A stretch of DNA of 64,000 nt, taken from contig CAWGTZ010000014.1 in assembly GCA_963825555.1 (NCBI GenBank), positions 19,723-83,722 of the forward strand, written 5' to 3'. The notes under the pieces are model-generated. The model saw only the letters and a program-made list of their open reading frames with translations, was not told the origin of the DNA and ran no database searches. The stretch is from JAGVSR01 sp963825555 (GTDB lineage Bacteria > Pseudomonadota > Alphaproteobacteria > Rhizobiales > Hyphomicrobiaceae). Positions 52,612 to 61,091 of this stretch are shown here, in pieces (within the stretch, counting starts at the first letter, position 1; each line of letters starts with the position of its first letter). The position numbers and the translations under genes are program-made.

Positions 52612-53229
52612 ATGGCCTGCCCCTGTGTTTCGCCGACCCCGCGTCGCTCTTTGTCGAACGCCCTGCTTGCCGGTTTGGCGCTTTGGTTTGCGGCCGTCTG
52701 GTTGGGAGCGTTCCCGCTCGCCGCCCAGGATGCTGCTCAGGAGATGGAGGAGATGAAGCAGATCCAGCTCACGGATCAGCACATCAAGTCCTTCATCGCC
52801 GCGCAAAAGGATTTGCAGCCCCTGTCGAGCAAACTTCTGGAAGGCGGGGAGAAGCCCGACGATGCGCTGATCAATGAACTCCAGGCTATCGCGACGAAGA
52901 ACGGTTTCAAGGATTTCGAGGAGATGGAGGTCATCGGCGCCAATATCTCACTGGTGCTCGATGGTCTCGATCCCGACACCGGCGACTACATCGACCCGGT
53001 CGGGAAGATGAAGCTGGAACTGGCCAACATCGAAGCCGACGACACGATCCCCGAAGAGGACAAAAAGCTCGTCATCGAGGACCTGAAGCAGGAGATCGCC
53101 GCCGCTAAGCCTCTTCAGTTCAGGGACAACATTGAGGTCGTGCGGAAATTCCAGTCTGAGCTTGAAACCCTCGTCTCGGATGAGCTGGGCGAGGCGCCCG
53201 AGCCTCCGGAGGCGGGAGAGAAGAAATGA
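52612..53229 (+). CDS. Hypothetical secreted protein
   Basis: 205 residues. A signal peptide (LLAGLALWFAAVWLGAFPLAAQ, cleaved near residue 39) is followed by an acidic, helical domain (MEEMKQIQLTDQHIKSFI, NELQAIATKNGFKDFEEME). No named family recognised. It ends with a four-base overlap (ATGA) with the enoyl-CoA hydratase gene. Confidence 0.7.
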   Translation: MACPCVSPTPRRSLSNALLAGLALWFAAVWLGAFPLAAQDAAQEMEEMKQIQLTDQHIKSFIAAQKDLQPLSSKLLEGGEKPDDALINELQAIATKNGFKDFEEMEVIGANISLVLDGLDPDTGDYIDPVGKMKLELANIEADDTIPEEDKKLVIEDLKQEIAAAKPLQFRDNIEVVRKFQSELETLVSDELGEAPEPPEAGEKK

Positions 53230-54077
53230 CGTCCCAGGGTGCCGGCATAACAGGTTCCGGTGTCGCGGCCCGGGCACCCGCGGGTCAGGACCCCGTGCGC
53301 ATTGAGCGGCCGGAAGCCGGCGTTGCTCTTCTCACGCTCAATCGTCCGCAGAGGCGCAACAGCCTTTCGATCGACATGCTGGCGGCTCTTCATGGCGCGG
53401 TGTCCAAGCTCGGAATGGACCGGGACGTTTCAGCTATCGTAATCGCAGCCGAGGGTCCGGCCTTCTGCGCCGGCCATGATCTGAAAGAACTGACGGCTCA
53501 TCGCAGCGATGCGGATGGCGGCCGAGTGTTTTTCGCCGAGACCATGGCTCGCTGTGCCGAGCTGATGAAGGCGATCGTCGCGTGCCCCAAGCCGGTGATA
53601 GCCGCCGTGCATGCAACAGCCACCGCAGCTGGCTGCCAGCTTGTGGCGACCTGCGATCTCGCGGTGGCGGATGAGGGGGCAAAGTTTGCCACGCCTGGAG
53701 TCAATATCGGTCTGTTCTGTTCGACGCCCATGGTGGCGTTATCGAGAAACTTACCGCGTAAACGTGCCATGGAGATGCTGCTGCTCGGCGAGATGATCGG
53801 TGCCGGCCAAGCGGCCGACTATGGCCTCGTCAACCGGGTCGTGCCGGCCGGCCGGGCACGCGAAGAGGCACTCGACCTGGCGAGGATCATCGCCTCCAAG
53901 TCGACGATCACGGTTGGCATCGGCAAGAAGGCGTTCTACGAGCAGATCGAGATGCCGCTTGGGGAAGCGTACGATTACGCCGCCAAAGTGATGGTCGAGA
54001 ACATGCTGAAAGCGGATGCCGCCGAGGGCATCGGGGCCTTTCTGGAGAAGCGACCGCCGGTGTGGAAAGGCTGCTAA
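53226..54077 (+). CDS. Enoyl-CoA hydratase/isomerase family protein (ECHDC3-like)
   Basis: 283 residues of the crotonase fold. The oxyanion-hole motif FCAGHDLKEL and the second motif AAGCQLVATCDLAVADEGAKF are clear. It resembles the ECHDC3-like branch, whose substrate is unknown, rather than fatty-acid hydratases: the second catalytic Glu region reads NIGLFCSTPMVAL. Coupled to the upstream secreted-protein gene and followed by a CoA-binding gene five bases later. Confidence 0.85.
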   Translation: MTSQGAGITGSGVAARAPAGQDPVRIERPEAGVALLTLNRPQRRNSLSIDMLAALHGAVSKLGMDRDVSAIVIAAEGPAFCAGHDLKELTAHRSDADGGRVFFAETMARCAELMKAIVACPKPVIAAVHATATAAGCQLVATCDLAVADEGAKFATPGVNIGLFCSTPMVALSRNLPRKRAMEMLLLGEMIGAGQAADYGLVNRVVPAGRAREEALDLARIIASKSTITVGIGKKAFYEQIEMPLGEAYDYAAKVMVENMLKADAAEGIGAFLEKRPPVWKGC

Positions 54078-54081
54078 GGCG

Positions 54082-54525
54082 ATGACATTTTCTAATCCGG
54101 ACGATGCGGCGGTGAAGTCACTGCTGGAAACCGTCACGACGTTTGCGGTCATCGGGGCCTCACCTAAGCCCCACCGGCCGAGCTACGGCGTGATGGAACG
54201 CCTGATCTCTGAGGGTTATCGGGTCGTGCCCATCAATCCCGGACACGGGGGTTCAGAGATCCTCGGTCAGCGGGTCTATGTTTCGCTGGAAGATGTTCCA
54301 GCCCCCGTCGACGTGGTCGATATATTCCGGTCGCCGGATGCCGCCCTCGACGCCGTGCGGCTTGCCATCGACGAAAAGGCGCGGTTGGGCATCCAGGCCA
54401 TCTGGATGCAGATCGGGGTTGTCAATGAGGAGGCTGCGCGGCTTGCGTCAGAGGCGGGCCTCACTGTCGTCATGGACCGCTGCCCGAAGATCGAACTCGC
54501 CCGACTCGGCGTCACCTGTCGTTAA
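54082..54525 (+). CDS. CoA-binding protein (YccU type)
   Basis: 147 residues forming a single CoA-binding Rossmann domain: FAVIGASPKPHRPSYGVME at the N terminus, then YRVVPINPGHGGSEILGQ and MDRCPKIEL with a Cys. Members bind CoA and may regulate or bind acyl-CoA metabolites. ATG at 54082. Starts five bases after the enoyl-CoA hydratase gene, so a shared acyl-CoA-related role is likely. Confidence 0.85.
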   Translation: MTFSNPDDAAVKSLLETVTTFAVIGASPKPHRPSYGVMERLISEGYRVVPINPGHGGSEILGQRVYVSLEDVPAPVDVVDIFRSPDAALDAVRLAIDEKARLGIQAIWMQIGVVNEEAARLASEAGLTVVMDRCPKIELARLGVTCR

Positions 54526-54871
54526 TCCTGAATTCCCGGCGCGTAGTGTGCGACAAGAAAGAGCGAAGAATTACTGGCCTGAGATCAGATGGGCTGGTGT
54601 AGAATTCCACTGTGCCGCACTCAGATCCGGCCTCTTTTGCGGCCGGACTGTATCCTCGCGTCAAATTCGCCGCACCGTGTGCGCTTGCCGGGGCTCTGGC
54701 CAGTTCCGTCTGGCCGGCTCTAAGTGCTTGCGGCAGCGGCAGCTTGGGAGCAAAAGGTTCCAAGGGAGTTGCGTCGGGGAGCCTTCAAGCGGGTCGGTCG
54801 CATGCGACCCCTTGATGATGTCACGGTGAGTGCCGGAGGACCGGCCTGCAGCAATGGCCCGAAGGATTTGA
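54526..54871. other. Intergenic region upstream of ribA
   Basis: 346 bases. Contains a 14-base perfect palindrome GGTCGCATGCGACC at 54796-54809, about 62 bases before the ribA start, that could be an operator. No FMN riboswitch core is seen. Otherwise nothing supported. Confidence 0.45.
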
Positions 54872-55504
54872 ATGTCGGCTTGTGAACTCAAATCTGTGAA
54901 GCTCGATATCGACTGGTCGGCCCAGACCACGTTGCCGATAGAGTTCATGGGCGCGGAGCTCGCGTTGGAAGCGCATGCGTATCAGGGCAGTCAACCGGAC
55001 ACGCAGGCCGTAGCACTCGTGCATCGCAAGGATGCCCCGTCCGATGCTATACCGGTCGTGCGCCTCCATTCCGGTTGCGTCACTGGCGACGTGTTCCACT
55101 CCCTTCGGTGCGACTGCCATGCCCAGCTTCAGGCGGCGTTACTGCGCATCACCTCCGAACCGCTCGGTGTCCTGATTTACCTGCCCTACCAGGAGGGTCG
55201 GGGCATTGGCCTGTTCCGCAAGATCAAAGCCTACGCCCTGCAGGACCAGGGGCTCGATACGGTGGATGCGAACCTTGAGCAAGGCCAGCCCATCGATGCG
55301 CGCGACTATGCCTTTGCGGGAGAAATCCTGCGTGACCTGGGCCTGACACGCGTTCGCCTGATGACGAACAATCCGGACAAGATCGAGGCCTTGAGTGCCG
55401 CCGGCATCGATGTGGCGGAGCGCATCCCCCTCGTTGTCGACCCTAGCCCGCACAACAAGGCCTACCTGGAAACAAAGCGCAGGCGTTTGGCTCACGAACT
55501 CTGA
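54872..55504 (+). CDS. ribA: GTP cyclohydrolase II
   Basis: 210 residues. Opens the ring of GTP in the first step of riboflavin synthesis. Zinc Cys ligands are in SGCVTGDVFHSLRCDCHAQL, and YQEGRGIGLFRKIKAYALQD holds the conserved Arg and Gly residues. A stand-alone RibA without the RibB part that many bacteria fuse to it. AAGGA five bases upstream supports the ATG. Its end overlaps the glucan exporter gene's end by 13 bases tail to tail. Confidence 0.93.
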   Translation: MSACELKSVKLDIDWSAQTTLPIEFMGAELALEAHAYQGSQPDTQAVALVHRKDAPSDAIPVVRLHSGCVTGDVFHSLRCDCHAQLQAALLRITSEPLGVLIYLPYQEGRGIGLFRKIKAYALQDQGLDTVDANLEQGQPIDARDYAFAGEILRDLGLTRVRLMTNNPDKIEALSAAGIDVAERIPLVVDPSPHNKAYLETKRRRLAHEL

Positions 55505-57354
55505 GTGGCGCTGGAAGGGGACGTTTCCGCGCGCGTGGACTTCGGTACCGTGAAGCCGCCCTCGGCAACCATGCGTGCAAAAAGCCCATTCCCGTTGGCC
55601 AGTTCCGCGAACCGGCCACTCTCCACGATACGCCCCTTGTCCATCACATAGATCCGGTCGGCATTGGCGACGGTGGAGAGCCGATGCGCGATCACGAAAG
55701 TTGTCCGGTTCTGGCGCAAGCGGTCCAGTGCGCGTTTGATCTTTGCCTCCGTTTCCACGTCCAGCGCGCTTGTTGCCTCGTCCAGAATGAGGATTGGGGC
55801 GTCCTTCAGGATCGCGCGGGCCACCGCAAGGCGCTGGCGCTCGCCACCGGAGAGGGAGGCGCCGCGCTCGCCAATGATGAACTGATAACCGCCGGGCTTG
55901 GCCATGACGAAGTCGTGCGCTTCAGCGAGGCGGCAGGCATGCTCGATGTCGGCATCAGAGGCGTCCGGCCGTCCGGCGCGGATGTTCTCGGCAATGGAGC
56001 GGTTGAAGAGTCCCGCATCCTGAAACACCACGGCGATCGACCGGCGCAGAGATAGAAGTGTTACGTCGGCAATGTCGTGCCCGTCGATGAGGATGCGGCC
56101 GGCGTCGGGCGCGCGCAATCGTTGGAGCAGGGAGAGCGTCGTGGTCTTGCCCGAGCCCGTGGGGCCAACGATTGCAATCGTCTCGCCAGGTGCTGCGGCG
56201 ATGTCGATCTCCTCAACGCCCTGTTCTGATCCCTTGTGGCGGAACGAGACCTTCTCGAAGCGCACATCGCCGCTGACCGGAGGCAGATCCTTGGCGCCCG
56301 GCTTTTCGACAATCTCGTTCTGCTCGTCGAGCAGCCCGAAAAACGTGCGCAACGTGGGCGCGGCACGGTTGAGGCCCATGACGAAGCTCGAGATCTGGTC
56401 GAGCTTGCCAATCATGAGGCCAGCAAAAGCGACGAAGCTCACGATCTCGCCGACCGTCAGTTCGCCGCGGCCGGCCAGAACCGCACCAACCGTAAAGACC
56501 GCCACCATGGTAATGGTCGCCGCCGCGCGCTGGAGCACCGTCAGGATGCCCCACCACGTCAGCACCGGATACTGGGCATTCAGGAGCTCTCCCATAAGGG
56601 AGCGCATGGCCTCCGCTTCCGCTGCGAGGCGCGCGTAGCTCTGCACGACTGTGACATTGCCGAGCACGTCGCCGACACGGCCGGACACACTGGAGTGGAA
56701 TTGCTCCACGGCAGCCTGTCCGCTGCGTGTCTTGCGCATGACCATAAGGTTCATGAACACGTAGCAAACGGCCAGTGCCGCCAGGATCAGAGCCATGCGC
56801 CAGTCCATGCTGATCGCCGTGGGAATGAGCAGCAGGATGCTGGTCAGTGCTGTGAGTTGTTCTCTCATGGCGCTGAGCCAGAGCCAGAACAGCCGATCCG
56901 TGCCGGCGAGGATGGCGCGTACGACCGAGCCCGAGCCGCGCTCGGCATGATAGCTCAACGGCAGCGTGATGGCCTGTTCGAAGGCGCCGGCCATGGCGGC
57001 GAGGCGGCGCCTGTGGGCCAGACGGTCGGCGATGACGGCGACCACGACGCTGGCCGCGATGCCGAAGAGGCCAAGGGCCGCCCACAGGCCGATGATGGGA
57101 AAGGCCCCACTACCGCGAGAGAGCGCATCTACGACGCGGCCGAAAAGGATCGGCTCCGCGAGTTGGACGAGGCCGATAGCGACGCTTGCCATGGCCAGTG
57201 CGATGGCAAGCGCACGTTCGCTGCCAAGCAGGCCGAGCGCCCGCGTATAGAGCTGAACGAGGGTGAGCTCGGATTTTGCGTCACGGCAGACCTCAAGGCG
57301 GAAGGGCGACAAGATCGGTCTGGCTGATCTCGAGAGAGGTGCGCGAGCGCGCAA
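55492..57354 (-). CDS. ABC exporter of the NdvA/ChvA (beta-1,2-glucan) type
   Basis: 620 residues: six-helix transmembrane domain (about 35-330), then an ATPase domain with GPTGSGKTTTLSLLQRL, LSGGERQRLAVARAIL, ILILDEATSALD and switch IAHRLSTV. The start LVQLYTRALGLLGSERALAIALA and the region AEPILFGRVVDALS match the NdvA branch, which exports cyclic beta-1,2-glucan to the periplasm. No NdvB synthase gene is near. The start codon is TTG at 57354 (or 57312), overlapping the upstream methyltransferase gene. Confidence 0.82.
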   Translation of the reverse strand: MRARAPLSRSARPILSPFRLEVCRDAKSELTLVQLYTRALGLLGSERALAIALAMASVAIGLVQLAEPILFGRVVDALSRGSGAFPIIGLWAALGLFGIAASVVVAVIADRLAHRRRLAAMAGAFEQAITLPLSYHAERGSGSVVRAILAGTDRLFWLWLSAMREQLTALTSILLLIPTAISMDWRMALILAALAVCYVFMNLMVMRKTRSGQAAVEQFHSSVSGRVGDVLGNVTVVQSYARLAAEAEAMRSLMGELLNAQYPVLTWWGILTVLQRAAATITMVAVFTVGAVLAGRGELTVGEIVSFVAFAGLMIGKLDQISSFVMGLNRAAPTLRTFFGLLDEQNEIVEKPGAKDLPPVSGDVRFEKVSFRHKGSEQGVEEIDIAAAPGETIAIVGPTGSGKTTTLSLLQRLRAPDAGRILIDGHDIADVTLLSLRRSIAVVFQDAGLFNRSIAENIRAGRPDASDADIEHACRLAEAHDFVMAKPGGYQFIIGERGASLSGGERQRLAVARAILKDAPILILDEATSALDVETEAKIKRALDRLRQNRTTFVIAHRLSTVANADRIYVMDKGRIVESGRFAELANGNGLFARMVAEGGFTVPKSTRAETSPSSATQSS

Positions 57355-58126
57355 GCCACGCGTCGATCATCTTGTCGTGGCCCTTCGCGATCGCGCGCTG
57401 GGCCTCGGCCATCTGCTTCTGTACAGCCCGGATCAGAGGCGCTTCGGCAGCTCGCAAATGCAGATTGCTCGGGCCTTCGATAACGGAATAGCCCGATAGC
57501 CGCAGTTGTTCGCCAAGCTCACTCGCAGCGATTGCGCCCGTCGCCTCTCCCGCCCCGGCATCGCGCATCAGGCGGCGGTGGAGAGCGCTCGTGAACGCGC
57601 CGTCGGCAGCGTGATGGGGCTGCAACTTAAGACGTCCGTCATAAACAAGCCGCGCGTGCATTACCGAACGCCGATCCGCGAGGATGGCAACGAGCTTGCG
57701 AATTACGGATGCGGGATAGCGCATCAGATCGTCGTCGATGACGACGAGCGAGGGCGCGGGATCGGCCAGTTTTGCACCCGCGGCGACAACGTCGTGGACC
57801 CGTAACGTCACCGACAGCCGCAGGCCTTCGCGCTCGAGATCCAGGCCGTCGTGGGTCGTGCGGTAGGCTGGTGCCCACCGGGTCAGATGGTCCCGGGCCA
57901 GCGCCTCCTCGGCAGCGTCGCGGCAATAGAGGGTCCACACTTGATCAGGCGCCAGCAGCGGTGCGAGCGCCCGGATGCTGGCTCCGGTACCAGCACTTAG
58001 ATCGAGCACCTCGATTGCGGAGCGCCCCTCGAACCATCCCGAGAGGGCATCGCTGACATCGGCGTTCCTCGCGCGCCTGTCGGCCGCCTCCTTGAGAAGC
58101 TTCAGCTCCGGGGTCTCGAACAGCAT
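57293..58126 (-). CDS. Class I SAM-dependent methyltransferase-like protein
   Basis: 277 residues. The SAM-binding glycine loop VLDLSAGTGASIRAL (about 39-53) and acidic PAPSLVVIDDDLMR (beta-4) mark a Rossmann methyltransferase. Target unknown. Stop overlaps the start of the NdvA-type exporter gene, so the two are co-transcribed. HAD gene is 18 bases upstream on the same strand. Confidence 0.7.
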   Translation of the reverse strand: MLFETPELKLLKEAADRRARNADVSDALSGWFEGRSAIEVLDLSAGTGASIRALAPLLAPDQVWTLYCRDAAEEALARDHLTRWAPAYRTTHDGLDLEREGLRLSVTLRVHDVVAAGAKLADPAPSLVVIDDDLMRYPASVIRKLVAILADRRSVMHARLVYDGRLKLQPHHAADGAFTSALHRRLMRDAGAGEATGAIAASELGEQLRLSGYSVIEGPSNLHLRAAEAPLIRAVQKQMAEAQRAIAKGHDKMIDAWLARSRTSLEISQTDLVALPP

Positions 58127-58144
58127 GGTGTGCCCGTACCTCCG

Positions 58145-59020
58145 CTACCAGTCGAGAAGGGCGGTGGCGGCGATGGCCGGCGGCGAACCGGGCCCGAAAG
58201 CCCGCGCCAGTTTGTCCGGGTCCACGTTCGCGCCTGTCATCGTCTCCGCGCGATGGATGCCGGAGGTGACGAAGAGCGCGTCGACGCCGGCACCCTGTGC
58301 GGCCTTGAGATCCGTGCGGATCGCGTCTCCGATGGCAAGGATGCGACCGCGGGGGACCTTCTCGCCGCGTGAGCTTTCAGCCTTTTCCAGCGCGCTTCCA
58401 TATGCGGACGGATGCGGTTTACCCGCCCAGTAGACCTCGCCGCCGATCGCAGCATAGGCCTCCGCGAGCGATCCGGCACACAAATAGTGGCGTCCGCCGA
58501 CGTCCACGACGAGATCCGGATTGGCGCACACGAACGGCAGACCTAGACCCCGTCCCGCCGCGAGGAGAGGCGCATAATCTTCCACTGTCTCGTTCACATC
58601 GTCGTTCAGCCCCGTGCAGACGATGGCCTCCGCGCGCTCCATCGGGGCGGAATGGGCCGTCAGGCGCTCGAAGAACGCGGCATCCCGGTCGCGCGGACCG
58701 ATCGTATAGACAGCCGAATAGTTCTTCTGAGCAACATGGTCGAGGGCGATGCCGCCCGAGGAAACGATTTCGTCCCAGCTCGACGGATCGACGTTCTTGT
58801 CGCTCAGCATCTCCGCCACCCTGTGTGCGGGAACCGGCGCATTGGAGACGAGGACGACGGTGCCGCCCTTTTTGCGAAAGGCGGTCAGCGCGCGCATGGC
58901 CCCCGGATAGGCTTGGTAGCCATCGTGGACCACGCCCCACACATCGCAGAAGAGAACGTCGTAGCGCGCGAGGAGATCGCGTGCCGCGACGATGATGGGA
59001 GGCGGAGGGGATGCGATCAT
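58145..59020 (-). CDS. HAD-superfamily phosphatase (TIGR01459-like)
   Basis: 291 residues of the NagD-like HAD group. Motif I CDVWGVVHDG, motif II VLVSNAP, motif III GKPHPSAYGSAL, motif IV AIGDAIRTDLKAAQGAG. It is like the TIGR01459 family, of uncertain substrate. The ATG at 59020 is supported by the family start; the longer frame to 59179 is not. Confidence 0.83.
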   Translation of the reverse strand: MIASPPPPIIVAARDLLARYDVLFCDVWGVVHDGYQAYPGAMRALTAFRKKGGTVVLVSNAPVPAHRVAEMLSDKNVDPSSWDEIVSSGGIALDHVAQKNYSAVYTIGPRDRDAAFFERLTAHSAPMERAEAIVCTGLNDDVNETVEDYAPLLAAGRGLGLPFVCANPDLVVDVGGRHYLCAGSLAEAYAAIGGEVYWAGKPHPSAYGSALEKAESSRGEKVPRGRILAIGDAIRTDLKAAQGAGVDALFVTSGIHRAETMTGANVDPDKLARAFGPGSPPAIAATALLDW

Positions 59021-59356
59021 GGTGGGCGAGGAGGTACCGTGTCGGAGAAGACCGCGCCGTGAAGCGCGGCCAATGGAAGTCGGCAAGAGGCAGGACGTTT
59101 CCAAGCTCCGTACAGCCTGTGTACGCGGGGAGCAAGGCGCCTGCGCGCCGCTCCAGGCTGGAGCGGAAAACTGGTGCAAGCCGTTGAGCCGCCATCATTT
59201 CCAATCTTTAATGATCTCATAGGCCGCCACCTCTTGAATTTGCACACAATTCCATTATTTCGAGCCGCAAAAACCAGCGCTTCGGGTGGGGGGCCTCCTT
59301 GAGCTGAGGAGTCGTGCCGTCCGAGTGCTCGGTGAACGAGAACACGGAGGAAGCCC
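59021..59356. other. Intergenic region between the HAD gene and the ABC operon
   Basis: 336 bases, divergent promoters expected. A moderately AT-rich stretch around 59195-59265 is a plausible promoter zone but no clear -35/-10 is seen. Nothing else recognised. Confidence 0.45.
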
Positions 59357-60343
59357 ATGGGCGCGCTCATCGAAGCCCACGACTTGTGCAAGACCTTCGG
59401 CGAGATCAAAGCGGTCGACGGCATCAGCCTGAAGGTAAATCGCGGCGAGGTATTGGGATTCCTGGGGCCCAATGGCGCCGGCAAATCCACCACAATGAAA
59501 ATGATCACGGGTTTTCTTGAGCCCGATTCCGGCCGTGCATCGATCTGCGGTCACGACATCCAGGAAGCTCCCAAGCTCGCCAAGGCTAACCTCGGTTACG
59601 TGCCGGAAGGGGCGCCCTCCTACGCGGAGATGACACCTCGTTCATTCCTTGGGTTTATCGCCGAGGTGCGCGGGTTTCGGGGCGACGAAGTCCGCCAGCG
59701 CATCGCGGCGGCCGCGGCCAAGACCGGCCTCGAACCTGTCCTGGACCAGACGATTGAGACCTTGTCGAAGGGCTACAAGCGCCGCGTCGGCGTCGCGCAG
59801 GCAATTTTGCACGACCCGCCTGTGCTCGTGATGGACGAACCGACCGACGGCCTGGACCCCAACCAGAAGCACCACGTTCGCGAACTCATAAAGAAGATGG
59901 CGGCCGACAAGGCGATCATCATATCCACACACATCCTTGAAGAAGTGGAGGCCGTGTGCACCCGCGCCGTGGTGATCAACCGCGGCGCCATTGTTGCGGA
60001 CGGCACGGCGGAGGATCTCCTTCACCGCATCACGTATCACGGTGCGGTTTCGATCCGCGTGCCCACTGAGCGTTCGGATGCTGCCATCCGGCTTCTCAAG
60101 GAGGCGCAGGGCGTCGCCAAGGTGGAGACGCTGGACAAGGCCAACGGCCACATTCATCTGCGCGCCCTGCCGCGCGAAGGCGCGCTGGAAGCGGCTCGTG
60201 TCGCGGCTGTTTTGCGCGCCCAGTCCATTCCGATCGACGAACTCTACGTGGAGCGCGGCCGCCTCGACGAGGTGTTTCGCCAGATCACGACGTCCGACGA
60301 CATGAAGCGCAAGAAATCCGGGGAGGGCGCGACCAATGCGTGA
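59357..60343 (+). CDS. ABC-2 type transporter ATP-binding protein (GldA-like)
   Basis: 328 residues. Walker A GPNGAGKSTTMKMI, signature LSKGYKRRVGVAQAI, Walker B VLVMDEPTDGLD, switch STHILEEVE. The C-terminal extension (about 230-328) is that of the GldA/NatA group. Forms an operon with the next three genes. Its last 8 bases overlap the permease gene, so the two are coupled. Substrate unknown; gliding is not implied. Confidence 0.86.
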   Translation: MGALIEAHDLCKTFGEIKAVDGISLKVNRGEVLGFLGPNGAGKSTTMKMITGFLEPDSGRASICGHDIQEAPKLAKANLGYVPEGAPSYAEMTPRSFLGFIAEVRGFRGDEVRQRIAAAAAKTGLEPVLDQTIETLSKGYKRRVGVAQAILHDPPVLVMDEPTDGLDPNQKHHVRELIKKMAADKAIIISTHILEEVEAVCTRAVVINRGAIVADGTAEDLLHRITYHGAVSIRVPTERSDAAIRLLKEAQGVAKVETLDKANGHIHLRALPREGALEAARVAAVLRAQSIPIDELYVERGRLDEVFRQITTSDDMKRKKSGEGATNA

Positions 60344-61082
60344 GACGCTGCAGAATTCCTGGATCATCGCCAAGCGGGAGTTCCGTGCCTACTTCGCCAC
60401 CCCGCTCGCCATCGTGTTTCTCACGATCTTCATCGCGCTGACCGGCGCCTTCGCCTTCTACATCGGCGGCTTCTTCGACCGCGGGCAGGCGGATCTGGCA
60501 CCCTTCTTCGCCTACCATCCCTGGCTCTATCTGCTTCTCGTGCCGGCGGTCGCCATGCGCTTGTGGGCGGAGGAGCGCAAGACCGGAACGATCGAGCTTC
60601 TGATGACGCTGCCGGTCTCGCCTCTGGAAGCCATTCTCGGCAAGTTCTTCGCCGCGTGGGGCTTCATCGGGCTTGCGCTCGTGCTCACCTTCCCGATGTG
60701 GATCACGGTCAACGCGCTGGGCGATCCCGACAACGGTATCATCCTGACAAGCTATCTGGGCTCTTTCCTCATGGCCGGCGCCTTTCTCGCCATCGGCTCC
60801 TTCGTCTCGGCCATGACGCGTAATCAGGTCATCGCTTTCATACTCGCAGCTACGATCGCGTTCCTCTTCACGATGAGCGGTTTCGAGATGGTACAGAACG
60901 CGCTTAAGACCTGGCTGCCGGAGGCTGTGAGCCAAGCCGTATCATCGATGAGCGTGCTCTCCCACTTCGAGCGCATCACGCGCGGCGTAGTGGAGGCGCC
61001 GACACTCGTCTTCTTCGTCTCGATGATCGTGTTCTGGCTGTTTGCAACGGTAATCGCCGTCGACCAGAAGAAAGCAGAGTGA
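60336..61082 (+). CDS. ABC-2 type permease (GldF-like)
   Basis: 248 residues with six membrane helices. The opening WIIAKREFRAYFATPLAIVF and RLWAEERKTGTIELLMTLPV are typical of ABC-2/GldF permeases. Works with the preceding ATPase. The GldG-like gene starts nine bases downstream. Confidence 0.86.
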   Translation: MRETLQNSWIIAKREFRAYFATPLAIVFLTIFIALTGAFAFYIGGFFDRGQADLAPFFAYHPWLYLLLVPAVAMRLWAEERKTGTIELLMTLPVSPLEAILGKFFAAWGFIGLALVLTFPMWITVNALGDPDNGIILTSYLGSFLMAGAFLAIGSFVSAMTRNQVIAFILAATIAFLFTMSGFEMVQNALKTWLPEAVSQAVSSMSVLSHFERITRGVVEAPTLVFFVSMIVFWLFATVIAVDQKKAE

Positions 61083-61091
61083 GGGCTAGTC

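Noticed and set aside
54526..54871. FMN riboswitch before ribA
   Set aside because: I looked for the conserved riboswitch core and did not find it; only a 14-base palindrome is present.
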